A DNA stretch of 6,603 bases from CAZGWJ01 sp964529445 (GTDB lineage: Bacteria; Oederibacteriota; Muellerivitia; Muellerivitales; Muellerivitaceae), in assembly GCA_964529445.1 (NCBI GenBank), contig CAZGWJ010000122.1, positions 1 through 6,603 of the forward strand, read 5' to 3'. The notes beneath the pieces were generated by a model, which saw only the letters and a program-made list of their open reading frames with translations, was not told where the DNA came from and did not search any database. Numbering within the stretch: the first letter of the stretch is position 1; every line of letters begins with the position of its first letter. Positions 1 through 6,091 of the stretch are shown here, in pieces. The translations under genes and the position numbers were made by a program.

Positions 1-1550
1 GGCGTATTCGTCCGCGTGAAGGTGGGTGACTGAGTGTTCGTCGGAGTCGGCGTCCGCGTCAGGGTGGGCGAGGGCGTGTTCGTGTTGGTCGGGGTATTCG
101 TGCGCGTCGGGGTCGGTGTCGGCGTCACCGTGGGCGTGTTGGTGCGTGTGAAGGTAGGTGTGGCCACGGTCGGCGTGTTGGTCCTCGTCGGCGAGTTGGT
201 GTTCGTCGGGGTGTTGGTCCGGGTGTAGGTGTTCGTCGGGGTATTGGTGCGCGTGTAGGTGTTCGTCGGGGTGTTCGTGCGCGTGAAGGTCGGGGTCGCC
301 ACCGTCGGCGTATAGGTGCGGGTGGGGCTGTTCGTGGGAGTGAAGGTCCGCGTGGGGCTGTTCGTGGGGGTGTTCGTCCTTGTGGGAGAGGGCGAAGGCG
401 TGGGCGTATTCGACCGCGTGAAAGTGTTGGTGGGTGTGGGCGTTCGGGTCGGGGTCCGGGTGAAGGTGGGCGTGGGGATGCACAACATGGTGACACCCAC
501 GGTGTTCGAGTTGGCCGTGCCGCCGCTCCAGCGGACGGACGAGGTGTTCGTGCGCCTTACGCAGTTCTCGGTGTTCGGATCCTGATAGTAGTCCGTCATG
601 GAGATGGGGACGTCCACGCAGGTGTTGCCCGGGAATCCCGAGGGCCAGATGATCTGCACGGTCTGGCCGTTCACGCTGTAATTGGGCCCCACACCGCCGT
701 TGCTGGTATAAGGGCCCAGGTAACCGAAAGCCGCGTCGATGGTATCCGTCACCGTGACCGCGCCGGTCGAATAGCCACCGGTATTGCAGACCCGCAGGTT
801 GAAGGGGATGGGGGTGTTGCTGGTGAGCCCCGACGTGGCGCCCGTGGCGGATTTCGTGATGGTGAAGCTGGGGTTCGGGGGAGGGCTGATGCAGTTGACC
901 CCCATCCCGTTGAAACTCTGCCGGAAGAAAAGGCACCAATCGGAGTTGGAGGCGCCGCCATAGCCGCGCGGAAGCATCCGCTGCCCGGTCACGGGATTGA
1001 AAAGTTGCTTTCCGTAAAAGGCCCCCGTGCTGAGCGAGGGGGCGCTACCCCAGCCGGATGGAACGAAGGCGGGGGCGTACCAGTTCCCCCCGGAACCCGG
1101 CGGCACGCTGGATCCGCTGCAACCGCTCGACATGTTGTACATCGAGAGACCGCCCGAATCGCTCGTGGTGTAGCAATGCTGGCCGCTCGTGCAGGTCACA
1201 TCGAGCACCCATGTGGCCCAAACCTCGCAACAGTTGGTGTTCTGCGTCTTGACGGCGATGTAGTTGGTACCCGTGGTGAGAAGCGAAGTCGAGACGTTGG
1301 CGCAACCGACGGGCGTGGTGGAATCCCAATTGATGTAATTGAAACTGCCGATCTGGGTGCCGTTGATCCAGATGGTGGTCACGTCATCGACGGCCGCGCA
1401 GATCCGGGCACTGCTGGGGGTACAGGCCAGGGCGCTCGACGGGGGCATCAGGACAGGAAATAGGAACGCAAGAGCGATAAAACTGAAACAAGCCCATAAC
1501 GGTATCCCCCTTCTCAGAGGGGGCCTATTGCTCGACACCGAACCAGTCAT
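1..1550 (-). CDS. Secreted Cys-rich protein with jelly-roll-like region, DUF11-like domain and Thr-Pro repeat tail (3' end outside window)
   Basis: The frame is open from ATG at 1550 to the left edge (516 codons) with no stop. The start has GGAG six bases upstream; the nearby ATG at 1555 is out of frame and stops after two codons. Residues 1-42 look like a signal peptide: RPPLRR, a hydrophobic core at about 17-35, then an ALA cleavage site before Cys43. The lipobox is not canonical, so a lipoprotein is possible but not favoured. Residues 45-120 resemble the sugar-binding jelly-roll motif (AVDDVTTIWINGTQIG, then LTTGTNYIAV). Residues 155-215 hold NWYAPAFVPSGWGSA and DWCLFFRQSF, also typical of such domains. 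Residues 225-357 look like a DUF11-type beta domain (NLRVCNTGGYSTGAVTVTDT). From 359 onward Thr or Ser occupies almost every second residue, mixed with Pro, Asn and Arg. The exported part has 14 Cys, suggesting disulfides. The role is unknown; a surface or secreted binding protein with a stalk is an inference. Confidence 0.85.
   Translation of the reverse strand, partial: MTGSVSSNRPPLRRGIPLWACFSFIALAFLFPVLMPPSSALACTPSSARICAAVDDVTTIWINGTQIGSFNYINWDSTTPVGCANVSTSLLTTGTNYIAVKTQNTNCCEVWATWVLDVTCTSGQHCYTTSDSGGLSMYNMSSGCSGSSVPPGSGGNWYAPAFVPSGWGSAPSLSTGAFYGKQLFNPVTGQRMLPRGYGGASNSDWCLFFRQSFNGMGVNCISPPPNPSFTITKSATGATSGLTSNTPIPFNLRVCNTGGYSTGAVTVTDTIDAAFGYLGPYTSNGGVGPNYSVNGQTVQIIWPSGFPGNTCVDVPISMTDYYQDPNTENCVRRTNTSSVRWSGGTANSNTVGVTMLCIPTPTFTRTPTRTPTPTNTFTRSNTPTPSPSPTRTNTPTNSPTRTFTPTNSPTRTYTPTVATPTFTRTNTPTNTYTRTNTPTNTYTRTNTPTNTNSPTRTNTPTVATPTFTRTNTPTVTPTPTPTRTNTPTNTNTPSPTLTRTPTPTNTQSPTFTRTNT
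3..476 (-). repeat. Low-complexity Thr-Pro coding tract
   Basis: This tract encodes residues 359-516 of the secreted protein, with motifs such as TPTNTYTRTN, SPTRTFTPT and VATPTFTRTNTPT. Thr codons are nearly all ACG or ACC, which makes the plus strand G/T-rich with many GGGG and GGTG runs. No stop codon occurs in the minus-strand frame. The plus strand also shows Val/Gly-rich open frames here, but these are only the complement of the Thr codons. In other proteins such tracts act as extended, often O-glycosylated stalks or linkers; that role is inferred here. Confidence 0.9.
198..287 (-). repeat. Three tandem 30-bp repeat units inside the Thr-Pro tract
   Basis: Units begin at 198, 228 and 258, each starting GGTGTTCGTCGGGGT on the plus strand. 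They encode 10-residue units of the NTYTRTNTPT type. The copies differ at only a few bases, mostly in the second half of each unit. Because 30 is a multiple of three, a gain or loss of copies would change stalk length without breaking the frame. Confidence 0.8.
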
Positions 1551-1581
1551 CCCATGCTCCGCTGATATAACGTTATGAGTT

Positions 1582-1606
1582 CCGGGAATGATTGCAGTCA
1601 TCCCGG
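1582..1606. promoter_or_regulatory. Imperfect inverted repeat in the leader of the secreted-protein gene
   Basis: The arms CCGGGAATGA (1582-1591) and TCATCCCGG (1598-1606) pair with one bulged A around a six-base loop. It lies 32 bases upstream of the ATG at 1550 and inside the predicted leader, so it could be an operator or an RNA hairpin. The perfect palindrome ATAACGTTAT (1567-1576) lies between it and the ribosome binding site. Confidence 0.45.
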
Positions 1607-1665
1607 TCTAATAGAACTTGGGCGTCGTGGATATCGAATGGCAATATCACGGGGTGTTGTTAGGT

Positions 1666-1671
1666 ATTATA
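1666..1671 (-). promoter_or_regulatory. Candidate -10 box for the secreted-protein gene
   Basis: The minus strand reads TATAAT here, about 115 bases upstream of the ATG at 1550. It lies only 13 bases from the plus-strand TATAAT at 1685, so the two could form a divergent promoter pair. No strong -35 is visible, which keeps confidence low. Confidence 0.3.
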
Positions 1672-1684
1672 TCCCCGTTAATTC

Positions 1685-1690
1685 TATAAT
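1685..1690 (+). promoter_or_regulatory. Candidate -10 box for the glycosyltransferase gene
   Basis: A perfect TATAAT lies about 126 bases upstream of the ATG at 1817. No good -35 hexamer sits 16-18 bases upstream (AGGTAT at 17), and the implied leader is long, so this is a tentative call that rests on the hexamer alone. Confidence 0.3.
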
Positions 1691-1816
1691 TGCTAGATTT
1701 AACCGGTTTGACTTTAACGCTTCAACATCCGATGCAATCGGTTCATCTCACCATCCCAAAAAAACAACTTTCACCGTTGTTCCGTTCCCTCTCGGCGTAG
1801 AGTCTATCCACGGACC

Positions 1817-3880
1817 ATGGAAGACCGAAACCCCTCCCCATACGCCAAGCTCCTTTCGGCGGGAGTTCCCTGCCTGCTCTTCCTCGTATCCCTCCAATAC
1901 CTCCTCTCCGGGATGAACCCGACTTTCTACATGGACGACAGCCCCGAGACCGTCTCCGCCTGTTTCCATTGGGGGATCGCCCACCCACCGGGCTATCCTC
2001 TCCTTTCAACCCTGGGTCGGCTCTTTATCCTGCTTCCCATCGGCCACATTCCCATCCGGGTGAACTTCATGGTGGCCGTTTTCGCCGCCGCAACCGTCGC
2101 GATCCTCTACGTCCTGGTGCGCCAGGCCTTCCGGACACCGACATTCCCCGCCCTCCTCCTTGTCCTGGCCTGGATCGCCGGAGGCGCATCGTACACGAAC
2201 GCGCTGAGCGCCAAGGGCGGGATCTACCACCTGGGATCCCTGCTCCTGGCCCTGACGCTCTGGGCCGTCGTGAGGCGCCGGCTGGATGCCGCCCTGTTCT
2301 TCATGGGTCTCTCCCTGTCGAACCATTGGATGTCGGCCCTGGCAAGCCTGCCCGGAATCCTCTGGCTCTCCTGGCCGACCGCCCGCAATGATCGACGCCG
2401 ATGGAGAGCCTGGGCACCCGGCTTGGCGGCATGGCTGTCAGCCCTTTCCCTGCTCCTGGTACTGTCCCTCCGTGCGCTTTTCCATCCCTCCCCGAACTAC
2501 GGCGACCCCTCCTCCTGGACCCGCCTCCTGCCCCACCTCCTCCTCGAGCAATTCCGGGGCATCCGGACATTGGATGTGTGGAGGGAAGGTTGGCCCCAGG
2601 CCGGTGCCTGGTTCACCGCCGTTCTTCGCGATCTGCCGGTGGCCCTGCCGCTGGCCCTGGCAGGCCTCGTCCTCGGATGGCGCGCGGACCGTCACCGCGC
2701 CATCGGCATCGGGCTGGTCTGGGCCATCCCGACCGCCGTCGTCAACTACGGTTTTCCCCTCTCCGGGCGGCGTTTCGAGTTCAACTTCGCGACCCAACTC
2801 TTCCCCACCTGCCTTCCCGTCCTTCTGTTCGCGGCCTGGGCCTTGACGGCATGGATTTCCAGCCGGCCCGAGAATCGCGCATTCCGATCCCGGTTCCTGA
2901 TCATCCCCCTCCTGTCGGTCGGCCTCCTGGCGGGGTCATGGTTCACAAGCGCATCCCAAGCCACCTACACCTTTGTTTACGATTTCGGCTTGAACGCTTT
3001 CCAAGCGGTGCCTCGCGGGGGCGCCCTCTTCGCCCGGGGGGACGCGGTGGACTTCGGTCTCTGGTACCTGCAATGGGTGGACGGCAGGCGCCCGGACGTC
3101 GTGGTGACCACCGTCGAGAACCTGCCGACCCCTTGGTACCGAGAGCGCCTCCGGCGCGACCATCCAGGTTTGGAACCCCCCGAGCCGGAGGGCAATCTGC
3201 CTTCAAACCCCTTTCCGGGGCTCGTTCGCCCATGGGCCCAGGCGCTCCGCGCAAGGGGCCTCTTCTTCACCTATAACCAATTGCAGATCGACGGTCTGGG
3301 CGATGCGTCCCTCGCTCCCCGGGGCCTCCTCCAGCAGGCGCACCTGCCGCCGGAGATCCCCGCTTTCCGGATCGGTTCGGCGGGTCGATTCTGGGACTCG
3401 ATGCGCTTGAGAAGAATCATGGATCCCGAAGCCGACAACTTGACCCGTCGTTACCTGCTCAAGGATTACGCCGTGGCCCGCAGCCTCCTGGGAATGCGGC
3501 GATACGCGGAGGCCCAGTCGAGGATCGGTCGTGGAAAAGCCCCGAAGGAAGCCGGGGTGTGGCTTCTGGAAGCCCACCGGGATTTCGCCTGGGCGCACCA
3601 GGTGGCGCCCGACGAAAAGGGGTATGCCTTCAACGCGGGATTGGCCCTTTCGAACGCCGGGGAATGGTCCGCCGCCGTGCCCTGGTTCGAGAAAGCCGCC
3701 CGGATCGACCCCGCGTATCCGGAGGCCTATTACAACGCGGCCCTCGCGGCGCTGAAAGCGGAGGATTTCCAGAAAGCGGGCATGCACCTGGAAGCCGTCC
3801 TGCGCTTGAGGCCGAACCTTCAGGACGCGAAGAACCAGTTGGCTGAACTCATGAAGAAGGGCCGCTACCGCATCCGATAA
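1817..3880 (+). CDS. DUF2723/TMEM260-like GT-C membrane glycosyltransferase with C-terminal TPRs
   Basis: This is a 687-residue polytopic membrane protein. An N-terminal helix (about 13-31) is followed by an acidic loop D40-D41-S42-P43-E44 and then GIAHPPGYPL (53-62), the signature of DUF2723 proteins. Further hydrophobic segments lie near 64-80, 83-102, 108-122, 137-152, 158-187, 199-219, 272-288, 295-312, 328-347 and 359-377. LSLSNHW (165-171) matches another family motif. A soluble segment at 395-445 (VPRGGALFARGD, WYLQWVDGRRPDVVV) also fits the family. Residues 600-672 form about two TPRs (YAFNAGLALSNAGEW, AYYNAALAALKAEDF). The related vertebrate TMEM260 is an O-mannosyltransferase using a lipid-linked sugar; the same reaction on exported proteins is inferred here, and the sugar is unknown. 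ATG 1817 is the first in-frame ATG, but no clear Shine-Dalgarno precedes it. The gene stands alone on this strand, divergent from the Thr-rich protein gene. Confidence 0.88.
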   Translation: MEDRNPSPYAKLLSAGVPCLLFLVSLQYLLSGMNPTFYMDDSPETVSACFHWGIAHPPGYPLLSTLGRLFILLPIGHIPIRVNFMVAVFAAATVAILYVLVRQAFRTPTFPALLLVLAWIAGGASYTNALSAKGGIYHLGSLLLALTLWAVVRRRLDAALFFMGLSLSNHWMSALASLPGILWLSWPTARNDRRRWRAWAPGLAAWLSALSLLLVLSLRALFHPSPNYGDPSSWTRLLPHLLLEQFRGIRTLDVWREGWPQAGAWFTAVLRDLPVALPLALAGLVLGWRADRHRAIGIGLVWAIPTAVVNYGFPLSGRRFEFNFATQLFPTCLPVLLFAAWALTAWISSRPENRAFRSRFLIIPLLSVGLLAGSWFTSASQATYTFVYDFGLNAFQAVPRGGALFARGDAVDFGLWYLQWVDGRRPDVVVTTVENLPTPWYRERLRRDHPGLEPPEPEGNLPSNPFPGLVRPWAQALRARGLFFTYNQLQIDGLGDASLAPRGLLQQAHLPPEIPAFRIGSAGRFWDSMRLRRIMDPEADNLTRRYLLKDYAVARSLLGMRRYAEAQSRIGRGKAPKEAGVWLLEAHRDFAWAHQVAPDEKGYAFNAGLALSNAGEWSAAVPWFEKAARIDPAYPEAYYNAALAALKAEDFQKAGMHLEAVLRLRPNLQDAKNQLAELMKKGRYRIR

Positions 3881-3900
3881 TCCGGTGCGGGCCACCCGGA
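3881..3900 (+). terminator. Hairpin directly after the glycosyltransferase stop codon
   Basis: TCCGGTG and CACCCGGA pair with one bulge around CGGGC, starting at the base after TAA. No T-run follows, so it is not a textbook intrinsic terminator; it may slow polymerase or protect the 3' end. Confidence 0.3.
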
Positions 3901-3938
3901 ACCGCCGGGCAGGAAGGGTGGATCATGTGCCGGCAATC

Positions 3939-3963
3939 ATGGATCGACGGCCCGGCGATCCAT
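3939..3963. terminator. Hairpin between the convergent ends of the glycosyltransferase gene and guaA
   Basis: ATGGATCG (3939-3946) and CGATCCAT (3956-3963) form a perfect 8-bp stem around a 9-base loop. It begins 33 bases past the guaA stop and 58 bases past the glycosyltransferase stop, so it could end either transcript. Neither side has a T-run. A 10-bp palindrome TACGGCCGTA (3984-3993) lies right after the guaA stop. Confidence 0.35.
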
Positions 3964-3996
3964 CGGTCCCACCTTCCACTCCCTACGGCCGTACCG

Positions 3997-5547
3997 CTAT
4001 TCCCACTCGATGGTTCCCGGCGGCTTCTGGGTGATGTCATACACCACCCGGTTGATACCCTTCACCTCGTTGATGATACGGGTCGAGATGCGACCCAGCA
4101 CGTCATAGGGGAGTTTCACCCAATCGGCGGTCATGGCGTCGGTGGATTCCACCGCTCGGATGGCGCACACGTGATCGTAGGTGCGCTCGTCGCCCATGAC
4201 CCCCACGGTCTGGAGGGGGGTCAGGACCGCGAAGGACTGCCAGATGGAATAGTACAATCCCGCCTTCTTGATCTCCTCCGCCACGATGGCATCAGCCTTC
4301 CTCAGGATTTCGAGCCGATCCTTGGATACGGGTCCCAGGCACCGGACGGCCAGCCCCGGACCCGGGAAGGGTTGTCGCCACAACATCTCCCGCGGTATGC
4401 CCAGTTTCGCGCCCAGGGCCCTCACCTCGTCCTTGAAGAGTTCCCGCAAGGGCTCGACGAGCTTGAATTTCATGTCCTCGGGCAGGCCGCCGACGTTATG
4501 GTGGCTCTTGATGACCGCCGAGGGGCCCTTCACGGACACGCTCTCGATGACGTCCGGATAAAGGGTGCCCTGGGCGAGGAATTCGAAATCGCCCTGTTCG
4601 GCCTGCAAGCGACGCGCAGCGGATTCGAAGACCCGGATGAAGGTGCGCCCGATGATCTTGCGTTTGCGTTCGGGTTCGGCGACGCCCGCGAGACCCTTCA
4701 GGAACTCCTTCTCGGAATCCACGTAGGTGAGGGGCACCTTGAGGTTCTTGCGGAAAGCCGCCACGACCTGGGACGCCTCGTCGAGACGAAGGACGCCGTT
4801 GTTCACGAAAACGCAGGACAACTGCTTCCCCACCGCCCGGTGGATGAGGACGGCCGCCACGGTGGAATCGACACCACCCGATACGCCACAAAGGACCCGG
4901 CCGTTCCCCACCGTCGCGCGGATCTCCTCCACGGCCTGCTTCGCGTAGGATTCCATGGTCCACGTGGGACGACAGCCGCACACGCGCTTGGCGAAATTCT
5001 CGAGGATCCGAGTGCCCTGCCGGGTATGGACGACCTCGGGATGGAACTGGACGCCCCAGATGCCGCGCGCCTCGTTCACGATAGCCGCGTTGGTACAATT
5101 GGGGGTCGTGGCGATCACCTTGAACCCGGAAGGCACCCTCTCCACGTGATCGCCGTGGCTCATCCAGACATCCAATGCGGATCGCACACCGGCGAAGATC
5201 CCTTTCCGGGAACGGACCTTCAGTCGGGACATCCCGTACTCGCGGCGGGAAGCCCGCCGGACCTTCCCGCCCAGGAGGAAGGAGGTCAACTGGATGCCGT
5301 AGCAGATGCCGAGGATGGGGACCCCGAGTTCGAAGATGCCGCGGTCCACGCGGGGGGCGCCCGGAGAATAGACGCTGGAAGGCCCTCCCGAGAAGATGAT
5401 CCCCTTGGGCGACTTGGCGCGGATCGCTTCGAGGGGTGCGTTATAGGGAAGGATCTCGCAATATACGCGGCACTCGCGGACACGGCGGGCGATGAGCTGG
5501 CTGTATTGGGCGCCGAAATCCAGGACGATGATCGTATCGTGTTTCAT
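3997..5547 (-). CDS. guaA: GMP synthase (glutamine-hydrolysing)
   Basis: This enzyme makes GMP from XMP, ATP and glutamine, the last step of guanine nucleotide synthesis in the cytoplasm. The 516-residue protein is close to the usual length (E. coli about 525). Residues 5-190 are a class I glutamine amidotransferase: SGGPSSVY (53-60), nucleophile Cys82 in GICYGIQL, and His169 with Glu171 in QFHPEV complete the triad. The ATP-pyrophosphatase domain has the PP-loop SGGVDS (223-228). The C-terminal dimerisation and XMP-binding part includes RQPFPGPGLAVR (391-402) and ends in KPPGTIEWE. I chose ATG 5547 because MKHDTIIVLDFGAQY is the normal N-terminus and GGAGG lies 11 bases upstream. An in-frame TTG at 5571 would add eight residues encoded by repeat DNA. 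It lies downstream of the ABM gene and guaB on the same strand, and all key residues are intact. Confidence 0.97.
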   Translation of the reverse strand: MKHDTIIVLDFGAQYSQLIARRVRECRVYCEILPYNAPLEAIRAKSPKGIIFSGGPSSVYSPGAPRVDRGIFELGVPILGICYGIQLTSFLLGGKVRRASRREYGMSRLKVRSRKGIFAGVRSALDVWMSHGDHVERVPSGFKVIATTPNCTNAAIVNEARGIWGVQFHPEVVHTRQGTRILENFAKRVCGCRPTWTMESYAKQAVEEIRATVGNGRVLCGVSGGVDSTVAAVLIHRAVGKQLSCVFVNNGVLRLDEASQVVAAFRKNLKVPLTYVDSEKEFLKGLAGVAEPERKRKIIGRTFIRVFESAARRLQAEQGDFEFLAQGTLYPDVIESVSVKGPSAVIKSHHNVGGLPEDMKFKLVEPLRELFKDEVRALGAKLGIPREMLWRQPFPGPGLAVRCLGPVSKDRLEILRKADAIVAEEIKKAGLYYSIWQSFAVLTPLQTVGVMGDERTYDHVCAIRAVESTDAMTADWVKLPYDVLGRISTRIINEVKGINRVVYDITQKPPGTIEWE

Positions 5548-5562
5548 AAGGACCGGTTCCTC

Positions 5563-5693
5563 CACCACCAAGTCACCAAGACACCAAGAAAAGCATGGGC
5601 AGAACGGAAAAACAGGGCCGAATCCCGGAACCGCACTGCCGGGATCAGGCCGTCAATGAACAGGGCCCTTCGCGACTGGGTGTCTTGGTGGTG
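5563..5693. repeat. CACCAAG/CTTGGTG inverted-repeat element in the guaA leader
   Basis: The left end has three CACCAAG copies in an 8-bp rhythm (5566, 5574, 5582). The right end reads GGTGTCTTGGTGGTG (5679-5693). CACCAAGACACC (5574-5585) is a perfect inverted match of GGTGTCTTGGTG (5679-5690), and CACCACCAAG (5563-5572) matches CTTGGTGGTG (5684-5693). The 90-odd bases between contain a further hairpin. The element fills most of the gap between the ABM gene and guaA, and its left end touches the guaA ribosome binding site (GGAGG, 5559-5563). I recall similar CACCAAG-type repeats between genes in unrelated bacteria but cannot check this here. Confidence 0.7.
5622..5645 (-). terminator. Hairpin inside the guaA leader element, possible weak terminator or attenuator
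   Basis: ATCCCGG (5622-5628) and CCGGGAT (5639-5645) form a perfect 7-bp stem with a 10-base loop. On the minus strand it is followed, after nine bases, by TTTTT (5612-5608). It lies 63 bases past the ABM stop codon, upstream of guaA. The gap before the T-run argues against an efficient terminator. Confidence 0.3.
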
Positions 5694-5707
5694 AATGCTT
5701 CGTCTGT

Positions 5708-6001
5708 CTATTCGAAGTCGCCGTAGAAGCCCTTGAGGAGGAAAGGCCTCAATTTGAACTCGATGTTGCCCCCCTCGGCCTTCTGGGCGTCGGCCGAAAT
5801 CTTCTCGGACGCCTCCAGGGCCTTCCGGTCCTCGTATTCGGTGTAGATGAGGTAGGTGTCGTCGTTGTTCATGGCGCGCTTGAAGTAGACCCGAATGCAC
5901 CCGGGCACCTTCTTTTCCCGGGTCACGTAATCGCTGAGGATGTCGAGGAACTCCTTCTCGGTCCCCTTGCGGATGGTCAAAACAGCGACGGATACGATCA
6001 T
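5708..6001 (-). CDS. Small ABM-domain protein (putative quinol monooxygenase-like)
   Basis: This 97-residue protein has the size and pattern of the antibiotic biosynthesis monooxygenase (ABM) fold, a dimeric ferredoxin-like alpha/beta barrel: an N-terminal strand MIVSVAVLTIRKGTEKEF, a helix, VPGCIRVYFKR (33-43), and YLIYTEYEDRKALEAS (50-65). Family members include YgiN-like quinol monooxygenases, haem-degrading enzymes and many proteins of unknown role. The His often present after the AL motif in YgiN-like proteins is not seen (EASEK), so the catalytic activity is uncertain. The start is well supported by GAGGAGG five bases before ATG 6001. The gene sits between guaB (90 bases upstream) and guaA (160 bases downstream) on the same strand, probably co-transcribed. 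Its C-terminal part, KLRPFLLKGFYGDFE, I do not recognise. Confidence 0.8.
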   Translation of the reverse strand: MIVSVAVLTIRKGTEKEFLDILSDYVTREKKVPGCIRVYFKRAMNNDDTYLIYTEYEDRKALEASEKISADAQKAEGGNIEFKLRPFLLKGFYGDFE

Positions 6002-6091
6002 CGTTGCCTCCTCGCCATGCCGGTCCGAGCCCCGACTGCCGCCCTTTTTGGTCGCCCGATTCCCGCCTCCCCCGCGTTGCGAAGAAGGACG

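Larger units (their letters stand above)
1551..1816. promoter_or_regulatory. Divergent AT-rich intergenic control region
   Basis: This 266-bp spacer separates the starts of the secreted-protein gene (minus) and the glycosyltransferase gene (plus), so it should carry promoters for both. Its middle part, about 1630-1725, is clearly more AT-rich than the flanking genes. It contains a TATAAT on each strand, a TTGACT at 1708-1713 (plus) without a good -10 at normal spacing, palindromes ATAACGTTAT (1567-1576) and AACCGGTT (1701-1708), and two possible hairpins (1582-1606 and 1763-1781). I see no convincing ORF in it. Confidence 0.6.

Noticed and set aside
1..476. CRISPR array or satellite-like repeat in the first 480 bases
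   Set aside because: There is no repeat-spacer pattern; periodicity is in multiples of three and the frame stays open, as expected for protein-coding repeats.
34..585. Plus-strand Val/Gly-rich open frames and a minus-strand Pro/Arg-rich frame at 125-496
   Set aside because: They are shadows of the Thr-Pro tract, which sits in a continuous minus-strand frame with a signal peptide and recognisable domains.
5548..5571. A longer guaA start at the TTG codon at 5571
   Set aside because: The extra eight residues come from the repeat element and the GGAGG site, and family members begin at the MKHDTIIVLDFG position.
3925..5694. A 589-codon plus-strand open frame
   Set aside because: It is antisense to guaA, whose product matches GMP synthase over its full length; the His/Asp/Gly-rich translation resembles no family.
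6045..6052. Intrinsic terminator at the CTTTTT run between guaB and the ABM gene
   Set aside because: The T-run is on the plus strand, opposite to the genes, and no clear stem precedes it.
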